Positions 9,066 through 17,689 are shown, counted from the stretch's first letter. The stretch is 64,000 nucleotides of DNA from Nonomuraea sp. MG754425 (GCF_021699195.1 NZ_SSXE01000026.1:1-64000); one strand, 5' to 3'. Numbers and translations: made by a program. Notes: generated by a model from the letters alone, not told the origin.

Positions 9066-9823
9066 CCGTAGCGGTAAGAGTCATCCCCTGTCTCGACGTG
9101 GACGCCGGGCGAGTGGTGAAGGGCGTCAACTTCGAGAACCTGCGCGACGCGGGCGACCCGGTCGAGCTGGCCAGGCGCTACGACGAGGAGGGCGCCGACG
9201 AGCTGACCTTCCTCGACATCACGGCGTCCTCGGGCGAGCGCGAGACGATGCTCGACGTGGTGCGCAGGACAGCCGAGCAGGTGTTCATCCCGCTCACCGT
9301 CGGCGGGGGAGTGCGTTCGGTCGACGACGTCGACCGGCTGCTGCGGGCCGGGGCCGACAAGGTCTCGCTCAACACGGCCGCCATCGCCCGGCCCGAACTG
9401 CTCACCGAGACGTCCAGGCGGTTCGGGGCGCAGTGCATGGTGCTGTCGGTGGACGCGCGCCGGGCCGCCGGCACGGCCAGCGGCTTCGAGGTCACCACGC
9501 ACGGCGGGCGGCGCGGCACCGGGATCGACGCCGTGGAGTGGGCGGCCCGGGGCGAGGAGCTCGGGGTGGGCGAGATCCTGCTCAACTCGATGGACGGCGA
9601 CGGCACGCTCGACGGTTACGACCTGGAGATGTTGCGCGCGGTCCGGGCGGCGGTGCGGGTGCCGGTGATCGCCAGCGGCGGCGCGGGCCGGCTGGAGGAC
9701 TTCCCTCCGGCGGTCGCGGCGGGCGCCGACGCGGTGCTGGCGGCCAGCGTGTTCCACTTCGGCACGCTGAAGATCTCCGAGGTCAAGGACACGCTCCGGA
9801 TGGCGGGCCACCCGGTCCGCTGA
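9062..9823 (+). CDS. hisF: Imidazole glycerol phosphate synthase, cyclase subunit
   Basis: A 253-residue (beta-alpha)8-barrel that joins ammonia from HisH with PRFAR to form imidazoleglycerol phosphate and AICAR. The first catalytic Asp is in [18 protein letters not shown] and the second in [16 protein letters not shown]. Phosphate loops [22 protein letters not shown] and [12 protein letters not shown] are intact. ATG 9062 overlaps the ridA stop by four bases. It is the last gene of this operon; a hairpin follows at 9841. hisI is found separately at 17730, and hisG/hisE are not in the window. Confidence 0.97.
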   Translation: MTVAVRVIPCLDVDAGRVVKGVNFENLRDAGDPVELARRYDEEGADELTFLDITASSGERETMLDVVRRTAEQVFIPLTVGGGVRSVDDVDRLLRAGADKVSLNTAAIARPELLTETSRRFGAQCMVLSVDARRAAGTASGFEVTTHGGRRGTGIDAVEWAARGEELGVGEILLNSMDGDGTLDGYDLEMLRAVRAAVRVPVIASGGAGRLEDFPPAVAAGADAVLAASVFHFGTLKISEVKDTLRMAGHPVR

Positions 9824-9840
9824 CCCGGCCTGCTCGCGGT

Positions 9841-9875
9841 CGCGTCCCGGGCCCGCTTCGGCGGTCCGGGGCGCG
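9841..9875. terminator. Hairpin between convergent hisF and glutamine-synthetase-family gene
   Basis: CGCGTCCCGGGCCCGC pairs with GCGGTCCGGGGCGCG across a TTCG loop, with a single bulge and GU/GA positions. It has no T-tract, as is usual in actinomycetes. Its location between converging genes supports a bidirectional terminator. Confidence 0.65.
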
Positions 9876-9898
9876 GCCGGTCCGCCTGCCGGGGGTGT

Positions 9899-11260
9899 TC
9901 AGAACACCCGCAGGTGGTGAAAGAGCTCGTAGGAGGCGTCCCTGGCGGCGAACGCCGCCGCCTCCGACCGCTTGACCGCCAGGTACGCGCTGCGCCGCAG
10001 CGGCCCGAGCGCCTCCATGAGCACCTCGTCGGCCTCCAGCGCGTCCAGGGCCTCGTCGAGCGAGCCGGGCAGGCGCGGGTAGCGGCCGGGCCGGGTGTCG
10101 GGATCGACGTCCACGGCCTCTCCCGGGTCGAGCTTGCGCCGGATGCCGTCGAGCCCGGCGTGGATGACGGCCCCCAGCGACAGGTAGGGGTTGGCGGAGG
10201 AGTCGGAGGGCTTCAGCTCCAGGTTCGGCTCCCCGGTCTCGCCGAGCGGCGAGCACACCCGGATCGCGGCCTCGCGGTTGTCGGGCCCGTACACGGCGTA
10301 GGCGCCGGCCCACGTGCGCGGCGCCAGGCGGCGGAAGCTGTTGACGCTGCCGCAGGTGAGCGCGGTGAGGGCGGGCAGGTGGGCGAGCAGGCCGCCGATG
10401 AAGCCGTCGCGGACCTCGGTGTCCTCGGCGAAGACGTTGCGCGTGTCGTGCCACAGCGACAGGTGCAGGTGGGCGCCGTTGCCGGCCTGGTCGGCCAGTG
10501 GTTTGGGGGCCAGCGAGGCCCACATCTGCATGCGCGTGGCCACGCCGCGCACGGTCTCGCGGTAGATGACGTGGTTGTCGGCGGCGCGCAGGGCGGGCGC
10601 GTGGCGTACCGACAGCTCCTGCTGGCCGGGGCCGAGTTCGGGGTGGTAGTGCTCGACGCGCAGCCCCTGCGTCTCCAGGGCGCGGACCAGTTTGATCGTG
10701 TAGTCGTGTGCGGCGTCGAAGCCCGTGGTGGCGTAGCACAGTGAGTCGTCGAGCGGCACGAGCCGGTCGTAGCCGCCGGCCGGGTCGGGCAGTCGCCGGC
10801 CGAGCGTGAACTCGGGCTCGAACGCGGCCACCAGCGTGTACCCTTCGGTCCTGAGCTCGGCGATGGCGTCCTTCAGGAAGGTCCGCGCGCACGCCCCCCA
10901 GGGGGTTCCGTCCGGCAGGCGCAGGTCCGACAGCATGGCGGCTGCGCCAGGGGCGTGCGGCAGTGGTACATACGTCGCCGGGTCGGGGACGATGCGCACC
11001 TCGCCCACCGGGCCCATCTGCTCGACCTCCTGGAGCTGGTCGAGCATGTTCATCGCCATCATCGCCACCGTGTGCCCGATGCCCGTACCCAGCCGTTCGG
11101 CCAGCCGCGACCGGGACGCCGCCTTGCCGCGGATGACGCCTGCGTGGTCGGCGTACAGGAATCGGATCAGCTCGATGCCCTCGAGCTCGGCTCGCTCGAG
11201 GATGCGCCGCGCGTGCGGGTCGAGCTGATGAGGTGTGGTACCGCTGGGGCGATCTCTCAT
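9899..11260 (-). CDS. Glutamine synthetase family protein (GlnA-like, possible gamma-glutamylpolyamine synthetase)
   Basis: A protein of about 453 residues from ATG 11260; 13 more residues are open upstream but are poor coding. The N-terminal beta-Grasp part (IELIRFLYADHAGVIRGKA) and the catalytic domain are both present: FEPEFTL (metal-binding Glu), NGAHLHLSLW, GSVNSFRRLAP and ELKPSDSSANPYLSLGAVI. The adenylylation-loop NLYDLP of true GlnA is not seen and the active-site segments deviate from housekeeping GSI. It is therefore more likely one of the actinobacterial GlnA-like ligases that glutamylate polyamines or amines. No partner puu-type genes are adjacent, so the substrate is not assigned. 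Confidence 0.85.
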   Translation of the reverse strand: MRDRPSGTTPHQLDPHARRILERAELEGIELIRFLYADHAGVIRGKAASRSRLAERLGTGIGHTVAMMAMNMLDQLQEVEQMGPVGEVRIVPDPATYVPLPHAPGAAAMLSDLRLPDGTPWGACARTFLKDAIAELRTEGYTLVAAFEPEFTLGRRLPDPAGGYDRLVPLDDSLCYATTGFDAAHDYTIKLVRALETQGLRVEHYHPELGPGQQELSVRHAPALRAADNHVIYRETVRGVATRMQMWASLAPKPLADQAGNGAHLHLSLWHDTRNVFAEDTEVRDGFIGGLLAHLPALTALTCGSVNSFRRLAPRTWAGAYAVYGPDNREAAIRVCSPLGETGEPNLELKPSDSSANPYLSLGAVIHAGLDGIRRKLDPGEAVDVDPDTRPGRYPRLPGSLDEALDALEADEVLMEALGPLRRSAYLAVKRSEAAAFAARDASYELFHHLRVF

Positions 11261-11321
11261 CCTGCCTGCGTAACACGATCTGGCAGCGCGGGGAAGCACC
11301 CGCCGCAGACAGTGCCGTCGG

Positions 11322-11483
11322 TCAGGTCAGAACACTTGAGAAGAACACGGCCAACTGATTAGCTCCTTGAATGATTCCGTCGAACACACCGTTGACCGCG
11401 GCGGCGGCTTGGGCCGGCCGGGTGAACAGGTAGAAGACCACGAACGCGACAGCCACGTAGGTGATCACCTTCTTGACCTGCAT
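11322..11483 (-). CDS. Short exported or membrane peptide (53 aa)
   Basis: ATG 11483 is preceded by GGAGG seven bases upstream, which fixes the start over an in-frame ATG at 11504. The peptide has a basic start MQVKKV, one hydrophobic segment ITYVAVAFVVFYLF, then TRPAQAAAAV. The AQA motif resembles a signal-peptidase site, so the mature part would be about 28 residues (VNGVFDGIIQGANQLAVFFSSVLT-like amphipathic tail). It may instead stay membrane-anchored. A TATATA box about 30 bases upstream and a palindrome at 11543-11559 suggest dedicated regulation. Function unknown. Confidence 0.7.
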   Translation of the reverse strand: MQVKKVITYVAVAFVVFYLFTRPAQAAAAVNGVFDGIIQGANQLAVFFSSVLT

Positions 11484-11532
11484 GGGGGGCCTCCTGCAGT
11501 CCATTCCCAGCCGTATATACCCGGATCTGGGC

Positions 11533-11572
11533 GATCCTTAGGCATCTTCTGTGAAGATGTACATGATCCTAA
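11533..11572. promoter_or_regulatory. Palindrome flanked by direct repeats, upstream of the small peptide gene
   Basis: CATCTTC-TGT-GAAGATG (11543-11559) is a perfect 7-bp inverted repeat with a 3-base spacer. It is bracketed by GATCCTTA (11533-11540) and GATCCTAA (11565-11572). It lies 60 bases upstream of the peptide start at 11483, just beyond a TATATA -10 candidate, in a position for an operator or activator site. The binding protein is unknown. Confidence 0.5.
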
Positions 11573-11671
11573 CCGGGGGGCTTCTTACTCATGCCATCGT
11601 ACGGGCAGGAGTTTGCCCACGAGTGACTTCCGGCATGGGTTTTCCGCGGTGCCGCGCAATCCAGGAGAACG

Positions 11672-12301
11672 TCAGAGGCCGAGTGCCGCCTCGCGCAGGC
11701 GGGTGACGGCGGCGGGGTCGCCGGTGAGCTCCACGCGGGCGTGCGCCTGCCGGCCGAAGCAGAACATCAGCAGTTCGGCCGCCCGGCCGGTGACCTCGAC
11801 CCGGTCGCCCCCGCGCGGGCCGCCGAGCACCACGCCGCCGCCGAGCCGGTGCAGCACCACGCCCACCGGTGACTTGCGCAGCATCAGCCGGGCGCCGGTG
11901 GCGACCCGCTTCCAGATGACCGCCTCCAGCTCGGGCGGCAGCTCGCGCGGCTCCCACGACGGCTGCGCGCGGCGCACGTCCTCGTGGTGGACGAACATCT
12001 CCAGCGTGTTGACGGCCTCGTCGAGCGCGGGCAGCAGGCCGTACACGCCGCCCGGCCGGCGGACGACGGAGACCAGATCGGGGTAGGGGTGGCGGGCCTT
12101 GAGCCGGTTCTGCACGGAGGCGGTGTAGCCGGCCAGGGCCTTGATCCCGATGCCGCCCATGGCGTCGGGACGGCGCTCGCGCAGCGCCAGATGGGCCGCC
12201 AGGTCGTAGGTGGTCCAGCCCGTGCACAAGGTCGGCGCGTCCGGGCCGAGCCGGTCGAGCAGGTCGCAGAGCGCGGAGCGTTCGTCACGAGCATGAGTCA
12301 C
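11672..12301 (-). CDS. TIGR03085-family protein (mycothiol-dependent maleylpyruvate isomerase-like fold)
   Basis: A 209-residue protein. The N-terminal four-helix-bundle part has CTGWTTYDLAAHLALRERRPDAMGG, where the DLAAHL His is the family metal-ligand position. EMFVHHEDVRRAQPSWEPRELP supplies further His residues, and the C-terminal sub-domain is SCP2-like (GDRVEVTGRAAELLMFCFGR). The pattern matches the actinobacterial TIGR03085 family. Related DinB/MDMPI proteins use mycothiol or metal, but no activity is established for this branch. GTG 12301 follows TAGGGT by six bases, indicating a leaderless transcript. It is divergent from the ABC exporter genes. Confidence 0.85.
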   Translation of the reverse strand: MTHARDERSALCDLLDRLGPDAPTLCTGWTTYDLAAHLALRERRPDAMGGIGIKALAGYTASVQNRLKARHPYPDLVSVVRRPGGVYGLLPALDEAVNTLEMFVHHEDVRRAQPSWEPRELPPELEAVIWKRVATGARLMLRKSPVGVVLHRLGGGVVLGGPRGGDRVEVTGRAAELLMFCFGRQAHARVELTGDPAAVTRLREAALGL

Positions 12302-12307
12302 GTCCCA

Positions 12308-12313
12308 ACCCTA
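12308..12313 (-). promoter_or_regulatory. -10 box (TAGGGT) of probable leaderless TIGR03085 gene
   Basis: On the minus strand TAGGGT is followed by six bases (TGGGAC) and the GTG start at 12301. The same TAGGGT-N6-start arrangement occurs before the gene at 31087-32823. Confidence 0.6.
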
Positions 12314-12389
12314 CCGTCGGGAATAACCGCATGATCGGGAGTGATACTGACATACGGAGATACATCAGAATTAGAGAGGAACCCCCCGA

Positions 12390-14195
12390 GTGGCGACGAA
12401 GGTCACCTCGGCCGTGATGCGTCAAGGGCTTCGTGTCCTTGGGGTGGCCATTCGTACGGAGAAGGCGGTGTTCACGCTGGCCGTCCTGGCCAGTGCCGTC
12501 TACGGCGGCATGACCGTCGCCTCCGCCTGGGCACTGGGGTGGGCGACCCAGAACCTGGTGCTGACGTCGTTCGCCGACGGCCGGGTCACGGCGGGCGCGA
12601 TGTGGACCGGCGCGCTGCTGATCCTCGGCACCGCGCTGCTCAAGGCGCTCGGCGTCGCGGGCCGGCGCATCCTGGCCGGCGTCATGCAGTACCGCATGCA
12701 GGCCCGCTCCCGCCGCGACGTCACCAAGCAGTACCTGCGCCTGCCGCTGTCGTGGCACCACCGCCACCCCACCGGCCAGCTCCTGTCGAACGCCTCCGCC
12801 GACGCCGAGGCCGCCTGGGCGCCGCTCGCGCCGCTGCCGATGGCCGTGGGCGTGATCGTCATGCTGTTCACCGCGGCCGTCGCGATGCTGCTCACCGATG
12901 TCGTGCTCGCCCTCGTGGGATTCCTGATCTTCCCCGCCATCGCCGTGCTGAACCTGGTCTACCAGCGCCGGCTCAGCCCCCTGGCCACCCGCGCGCAGCA
13001 ACTGCGCGCGGAGGTCAGCGAGATCGCGCACGAGAGCTTCGACGGCGCGCTCGTCGTCAAGACGCTCGGCCGGGAGGACCTGGAGACCGAGCGCTTCCAG
13101 CGCCGCGCCCACGAACTGCGCGACGCCAACATCGCCGTGGGCCGGGTACGCGGGCTGTTCGACCCCATGCTGGAGGCGCTGCCCACGCTCGGCGTGCTCG
13201 CGGTGCTGGCCGTCGGCGCGGCCCGGATGTCGGCCGGCGCGATCGACGCCGGCGGGCTGGTGCAGGTGGCCTACCTGTTCACGCTGCTCTCCTTCCCCAT
13301 CAGGGCGCTCGGCTGGGTGCTGGCCGAACTGCCGCGCAGCGTCGTCGGCTGGCAGCGGGTGCAGTCGGTGCTGGAGGCGACCGGCTCCATGGAGTACGGC
13401 TCCGCCGCCAACACCGCCACGGGCCCGGCCGGGCTGGCCGTCGAGGACGTCTCCTACGCCTACGGCGAGGCCGAGGTGCTGCACGACGTCACCTTCGAGG
13501 TGCCCGCGGGCCGCACCGTCGCCCTCGTCGGGCCCACCGGGTCCGGCAAGTCCACCCTGGTCCAGCTCCTGGTCCGCCTCGTGGACCCCGGCTCGGGCCG
13601 GGTGCTGCTCGACGGCGTGGACCTGCGCGAGCTCCCGTACGGCGGCGTGGCCGGCTCGGTGGCGCTGGTGCCGCAGCAGACGTTCCTGTTCGACGACACC
13701 GTGCGCGGCAACGTCGCGCTCGGCGGCGAGACCCCCGACGAGGACGTGCGGGCCGCCCTGCGCCTGGCGCAGGCCGACGGCTTCGTCGGCCGCCTGGCCG
13801 ACGGCCTGGACACCCGCGTCGGCGAGCGCGGCGCCTCCCTGTCGGGCGGCCAGCGCCAGCGCCTGGCCCTGGCCCGCGCGGTCGTGCGCCGCCCCCGCCT
13901 GCTCATCCTCGACGACGCCACCTCCAGCGTGGACCCGCAGGTCGAGGCCAAGATCCTGCACGGCCTGCGCGACGCGGCCGAGGCGTCCACCGTCGTGGTC
14001 GTCGCCTACCGCATGGCCACCATCGCGCTGGCCGACGAGATCGTCTACCTGGACAAGGGCCGCGTCGCCGACCGCGGCACGCACGAGGAGCTGATCGTGC
14101 GCTGCGCCGGCTACCGCAACCTGGTCACCGCCTACGAGCGCGAAGAGGCCGAACGCGCCGCCATCGACATCGACATCGAGGAGGTCAGCGCATGA
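12390..14195 (+). CDS. ABC exporter subunit 1 (degenerate ATP site)
   Basis: A 601-residue half-transporter with an N-terminal six-helix membrane domain (about 1-310) and a C-terminal nucleotide-binding domain. Walker A GPTGSGKST, signature LSGGQRQRLALARA and Walker B LLILDDATSSVD are present. The usual catalytic Glu after Walker B is Asp (DDATS) and the switch His is Tyr (VVAYRMAT instead of IAHRLST). This pattern marks the non-hydrolysing site of heterodimeric ABC exporters. GTG 12390 has GAGAGGAA upstream. The stop overlaps the second subunit gene by four bases. Substrate unknown; lipids, peptides or drugs are usual. Confidence 0.9.
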   Translation: MATKVTSAVMRQGLRVLGVAIRTEKAVFTLAVLASAVYGGMTVASAWALGWATQNLVLTSFADGRVTAGAMWTGALLILGTALLKALGVAGRRILAGVMQYRMQARSRRDVTKQYLRLPLSWHHRHPTGQLLSNASADAEAAWAPLAPLPMAVGVIVMLFTAAVAMLLTDVVLALVGFLIFPAIAVLNLVYQRRLSPLATRAQQLRAEVSEIAHESFDGALVVKTLGREDLETERFQRRAHELRDANIAVGRVRGLFDPMLEALPTLGVLAVLAVGAARMSAGAIDAGGLVQVAYLFTLLSFPIRALGWVLAELPRSVVGWQRVQSVLEATGSMEYGSAANTATGPAGLAVEDVSYAYGEAEVLHDVTFEVPAGRTVALVGPTGSGKSTLVQLLVRLVDPGSGRVLLDGVDLRELPYGGVAGSVALVPQQTFLFDDTVRGNVALGGETPDEDVRAALRLAQADGFVGRLADGLDTRVGERGASLSGGQRQRLALARAVVRRPRLLILDDATSSVDPQVEAKILHGLRDAAEASTVVVVAYRMATIALADEIVYLDKGRVADRGTHEELIVRCAGYRNLVTAYEREEAERAAIDIDIEEVSA

Positions 14196-15973
14196 CGGCG
14201 CAGAGCATCCGGCGCGACTCCGAACGCTCCGCCCTGGACGTCATCCGCCACGGCCTCTCGCTCACCCCTGAGTTCCGCAAGGGGCTGGCGGGCACGCTGG
14301 CGCTGGCCGTCGTCGCCACCATCGGCAAGATCATCGTGCCGATCGCCGTCCAGCAGACGATCGACACCGGGCTCAAGGGCGGCACGCCCGACCTTCCGTA
14401 CATCACCCAGGCCGTGCTGGTCTGCGCGGCGGCGGTCGTGCTGACCGCCCTGGCCGGGTACGTGATGAACGTCCGCCTGTACAGGGCCACCGAGTCCTCG
14501 CTCGCCACCCTGCGCGTACGCGGCTTCCGCCACGTCCACGACCTGTCGGTGCTCACCCAGAACACCGAACGCCGCGGCGCCCTGGTCTCCCGCGTCACCA
14601 ACGACATCGACCAGATCAGCACCTTCATGCAATGGGGCGGGCTGATGATCATCGTGGCGTTCGGCCAGCTTCTGGTGGCCACGGTGCTGATGGTCGTCTA
14701 CTCCTGGCAGCTCACGCTGCTGGTCTGGCTCTGCTTCGTCCCGCTGATGATCGCGCTGCCGCGCTTCCAGCGGCTGCTGTCGCGGGCGTACACGATCGTG
14801 CGCGAGCGCACCGGCGACATGCTCGCCGCGGTCAGCGAGTCCGTCGTCGGCGCCACCGTCATCAGGGCCTACGCCTCCGAGCGGCGCACCGCCGAACGCA
14901 TCGACGAGGCCGTGAACGCCAACAGGAAGGCCCAGACCAGGGCGCAGACCATCGTCGGGATCGTCTTCCCGCTGACCGAGATCGCGGCCGCCGTCACCAT
15001 CGCCGGGATCGTGCTGCTCGGCGTGCGGCTGGGCCTGTCGGGCGACATCACGCAGGGGCGGCTGGTGGCGTTCCTGTTCCTCGTCACGCTGTTCGTCGCG
15101 CCGCTGCAGACCGCCACCGAGGTGCTGAACGAGGCCCAGAACGCGGTCGCCGGCTGGCGGCGCATCCTCGGCGTCCTCGACACCCCGGCCGACGTGTCCG
15201 ATCCCGGCGAGGCCGGCGTCGAGCTGCCGCGCGGCCCCATCGAGGTCGCCTTCGAGAACGTGCACTTCTCCTACCCCGGCAGCGCGCCCGTGCTGCGCGA
15301 GGTCACCGTGGACATCCCGCCCCGCTCCCGCGTCGCCGTCGTGGGGGAGACCGGCTCGGGCAAGACCACGTTCGCCAAGCTCCTGACCAGGCTGATGGAC
15401 CCCGCCGCCGGACGTGTCACCGTGGACGGCCACGACCTGCGCGACGTGCGCTTCTCCTCGCTGCGCGAGCGGATCGTCATGGTCCCGCAGGACGGCTTCC
15501 TGTTCGACGGCACCCTGGCCGACAACGTCCGCTACGGCAAGCCCGCGGCCACCGCCGAGGAGATCGAGCTGGCGCTGACCGAGCTGGGCCTGGCCGACTG
15601 GCTGGAGGGCCTGCCCGCCGGCCTCGACACGCCGGTCGGCCAGCGCGGCGAGTCCCTGTCGGCCGGCGAGCGCCAGCTCGTCGCGCTCGCCCGCGCCTAC
15701 CTCGCCGACCCCGACCTGCTCCTGCTGGACGAGGCCACCTCGGCGGTGGACCCCGCCACCGAGGTACGGCTGGCGCGCGCCCTCGAAGGCGTCACCCGGG
15801 GCCGCACGGCGGTCTCCATCGCGCACCGCCTGTCCACGGCGGAGAACGCCGACGAGGTCCTGGTCTTCGACGGCGGCCGGCTGGCGCAGCGGGGCTCGCA
15901 CGCGGAACTCGTCGGGCAGCCGGGCGTGTACGCCGACCTGCACGCCTCGTGGGTCTCGGCGGCCCGCTCGTAG
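14192..15973 (+). CDS. ABC exporter subunit 2 (catalytic ATP site)
   Basis: A 593-residue half-transporter with an N-terminal membrane domain (six predicted helices, e.g. IPIAVQQTIDTGL and GLMIIVAFGQLLVATVLMVVYSW) and a C-terminal ATPase. Walker A GETGSGKTT, Walker B LLLLDEATSAVD with catalytic Glu, and switch His in SIAHRLST are canonical. The signature is LSAGERQ rather than LSGGQ. In a heterodimer that altered signature faces the degenerate site of subunit 1, giving one active and one inactive site. ATG 14192 overlaps the upstream stop (ATGA), so the pair should assemble from one transcript. Confidence 0.92.
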   Translation: MTAQSIRRDSERSALDVIRHGLSLTPEFRKGLAGTLALAVVATIGKIIVPIAVQQTIDTGLKGGTPDLPYITQAVLVCAAAVVLTALAGYVMNVRLYRATESSLATLRVRGFRHVHDLSVLTQNTERRGALVSRVTNDIDQISTFMQWGGLMIIVAFGQLLVATVLMVVYSWQLTLLVWLCFVPLMIALPRFQRLLSRAYTIVRERTGDMLAAVSESVVGATVIRAYASERRTAERIDEAVNANRKAQTRAQTIVGIVFPLTEIAAAVTIAGIVLLGVRLGLSGDITQGRLVAFLFLVTLFVAPLQTATEVLNEAQNAVAGWRRILGVLDTPADVSDPGEAGVELPRGPIEVAFENVHFSYPGSAPVLREVTVDIPPRSRVAVVGETGSGKTTFAKLLTRLMDPAAGRVTVDGHDLRDVRFSSLRERIVMVPQDGFLFDGTLADNVRYGKPAATAEEIELALTELGLADWLEGLPAGLDTPVGQRGESLSAGERQLVALARAYLADPDLLLLDEATSAVDPATEVRLARALEGVTRGRTAVSIAHRLSTAENADEVLVFDGGRLAQRGSHAELVGQPGVYADLHASWVSAARS

Positions 15974-15978
15974 GCACG

Positions 15979-16368
15979 TCATCCGCGCACGGCGGCGAAG
16001 GTCACGGTCGTGCCCGCGGGCCCGGACACGATCGTGATGTGCTCGCACAACATGCTGGTCAGCCACAGGCCCCGCCCGCGGGACTCGAACCCGCCGGGCG
16101 GGCGCATGTCGCCCATCCAGCCGGCGGGCAGCCCGGGGCCCTCGTCGCTGATCTCGCACCACAGCCGCCCGCCGGTCGACCACAGCCGCAACCGCCCGTG
16201 CCCGCCGCCGTGCACGACCGCGTTGGTGGTGAGCTCGTTGACCGCCAGCACGAAGTCCTCCAGCCGCCTGCCGGTCACCCCCTCGTGGCCGGCGTGCTCG
16301 GCGACCGTGCGGCGCAGCGACGTGATGCGCCCCCGCGCGAAGGCGGCGCAGAGCACCTGTCTACACAT
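15979..16368 (-). CDS. Anti-sigma-type serine kinase / HATPase_c_2 protein
   Basis: A 129-residue GHKL-fold ATPase. N-box NELTTNAVVHGGG, G1 DEGPGLPAGW and G2 GGFESRGRGLWLTSML define the ATP site of the RsbW/SpoIIAB-like family. Such proteins bind an alternative sigma factor or phosphorylate STAS-domain antagonists. The ATG at 16368 overlaps the end of the MEDS-STAS gene by eight bases (GATGTGTAG), so the two are co-expressed and probably partners. A STAS gene lies divergently at 17336. The controlled sigma factor is not in the window. Confidence 0.9.
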   Translation of the reverse strand: MCRQVLCAAFARGRITSLRRTVAEHAGHEGVTGRRLEDFVLAVNELTTNAVVHGGGHGRLRLWSTGGRLWCEISDEGPGLPAGWMGDMRPPGGFESRGRGLWLTSMLCEHITIVSGPAGTTVTFAAVRG

Positions 16369-17197
16369 CGCCCACCCGGCGCACGGTGACGAACTCGTCC
16401 GCCCTGATCAGCCGGAGCACCCGGGCGACGGGGTCGCGGCACACGACTTCGGTGGCCCCGCGTGGCCGGGCCATCGCCGTGGCGGTCAGCAGCCGCGCCG
16501 AACCGGCGTCGATGAAGTCCAGCCCGGACGCGTCGATCACGACCGGCCCGGGCTCCTTCTCCAGCCGCGCCAGCAGCGAGGCGAACGCCGGCCGGTTGGT
16601 GAGGTCGATGTCGCCCCACACCCGCAGGCCCGGCGGCCGGCACGAGCCGGCGAAACGCAACTGCGCCTGCTCGGGCGAGATCGGGTGCACGGCGGAGACC
16701 CGGTCGATGGCCTCGCGGGGGAACAGGGCCCGGTCGTACTGGCAGACCGCGGCCAGCCAGCGCTGCCCGAACAGCTCGTTCGTCGCGGCCTCGAACGCCG
16801 CCTGCCCGGGGGCGTCGTCCACTCCCCAGGACGCGTCGACCAGCGCGTACACGCCGTGCTGGCCGTGCTTGCGGGCCCGGTCGTAGGCGTCGGCCAGCCC
16901 GGCGCACACCCGCCCGGGGTCGAGGCTGCCGCCGGTGAAGTGGGTCTCGGCGCTGGCCAGGATCTCGATCCGGCCCGCGGACTCGGCGTCGGCGAACCCG
17001 GGCACCAGCGGCGCCAGCCAGCCGCGCGTCCGCTCGGGGCTGTCGGTGTGCGTGATGATCACCACTCTGGTCCGCCGGCGCAGCCCGTTCATCGTGAACA
17101 GCCGGGTCGCCGTCATCCGCTCCCGCTCGCCGTCGAACGGCAGGCAGACGTGATCACCGAGATCGGGATCGAGGACGGAGCCCGCGACGTGCACCAC
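16361..17197 (-). CDS. MEDS-STAS domain sensor / anti-sigma antagonist
   Basis: About 278 residues. The start is taken at GTG 17197 because GGGGAAGG precedes it by five bases; the frame extends to 17383 but that part lacks coding character. Residues ~10-165 form a MEDS (DcmR-type sensory) domain: DHVCLPFDGERERMTATRLF, VVIITHTD, EILASAETHF, GVYALVDASWG and ICQYDR-like VCQYDRALF. The C-terminus is a STAS domain: LRVWGDIDLTNRPAF and VVIDASGLDFIDAGSARLL. The usual phospho-acceptor Ser/Thr pair is replaced by DAGS. MEDS domains are thought to bind hydrocarbon-derived signals. Together with the downstream kinase-like gene it likely forms a partner-switching module. Confidence 0.85.
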   Translation of the reverse strand: MVHVAGSVLDPDLGDHVCLPFDGERERMTATRLFTMNGLRRRTRVVIITHTDSPERTRGWLAPLVPGFADAESAGRIEILASAETHFTGGSLDPGRVCAGLADAYDRARKHGQHGVYALVDASWGVDDAPGQAAFEAATNELFGQRWLAAVCQYDRALFPREAIDRVSAVHPISPEQAQLRFAGSCRPPGLRVWGDIDLTNRPAFASLLARLEKEPGPVVIDASGLDFIDAGSARLLTATAMARPRGATEVVCRDPVARVLRLIRADEFVTVRRVGDV

Positions 17198-17335
17198 GAT
17201 GACCTTCCCCCAAGCACTCGTCCGGACGAAATTACCCTGATCCCCGCCATCACGTAGCGCATTCTCTGCAAAACCTACTGTGACGCGATGCAGACAGGTG
17301 TACCTTTTCCGGCGGGGCCGCCCACGGGAGGGGTA

Positions 17336-17689
17336 ATGAGGAGCATGGGCGTGGATGTGCTGGAGATGTCGAGGCGCCGACACGGGGAACTCGTGGTGGT
17401 CAGCCTGACGGGCGAGATGGACCTGGACAACGTGTCACAGGTGCGCAGGTGCCTGGACGAGGCGGTGGCCACGCCCGAACCCCGGCTGGTGGTCGATCTG
17501 AGCGGGCTGACCTTCATCGACACCACGGGGCTGGGGGTGCTCGTGCGGATGCTCGCCTCGCTGCGCGACCGGAACGGGACCATGGCGCTGGTGGCGCAGG
17601 ACGGGCAGGTGCTGCGCCGCCTGCGGCGGACCAACCTGGCGCCGCTGTTCCCCATCTACGACACGCTGTCGGCGGCCCTGACCGCCTGA
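17336..17689 (+). CDS. STAS-domain anti-sigma factor antagonist
   Basis: About 117 residues from ATG 17336, preceded by GGGAGGGG; in-frame ATGs at 17288 and 17345 are alternatives. Classical SpoIIAA/RsbV features are LVVVSLTGEMDLDNVSQVRRCL, RLVVDLSGLTFIDTTGLGVLVRML and RNGTMALVAQDGQVLRRL. The phosphorylation position is a Thr-Thr pair in FIDTTGLG. It is divergent from the MEDS-STAS/kinase operon, so all three probably act in one switch: unphosphorylated antagonist binds the kinase-type anti-sigma and frees a sigma factor. The cognate sigma gene is not in the window. Confidence 0.9.
   Translation: MRSMGVDVLEMSRRRHGELVVVSLTGEMDLDNVSQVRRCLDEAVATPEPRLVVDLSGLTFIDTTGLGVLVRMLASLRDRNGTMALVAQDGQVLRRLRRTNLAPLFPIYDTLSAALTA

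Noticed and set aside
12302-12389. -35/-10 promoter for the ABC exporter
   Set aside because: TGACAT and several AT-rich hexamers are present but none pair at 16-18 bases; only the ribosome site GAGAGGAA before GTG 12390 is supported.
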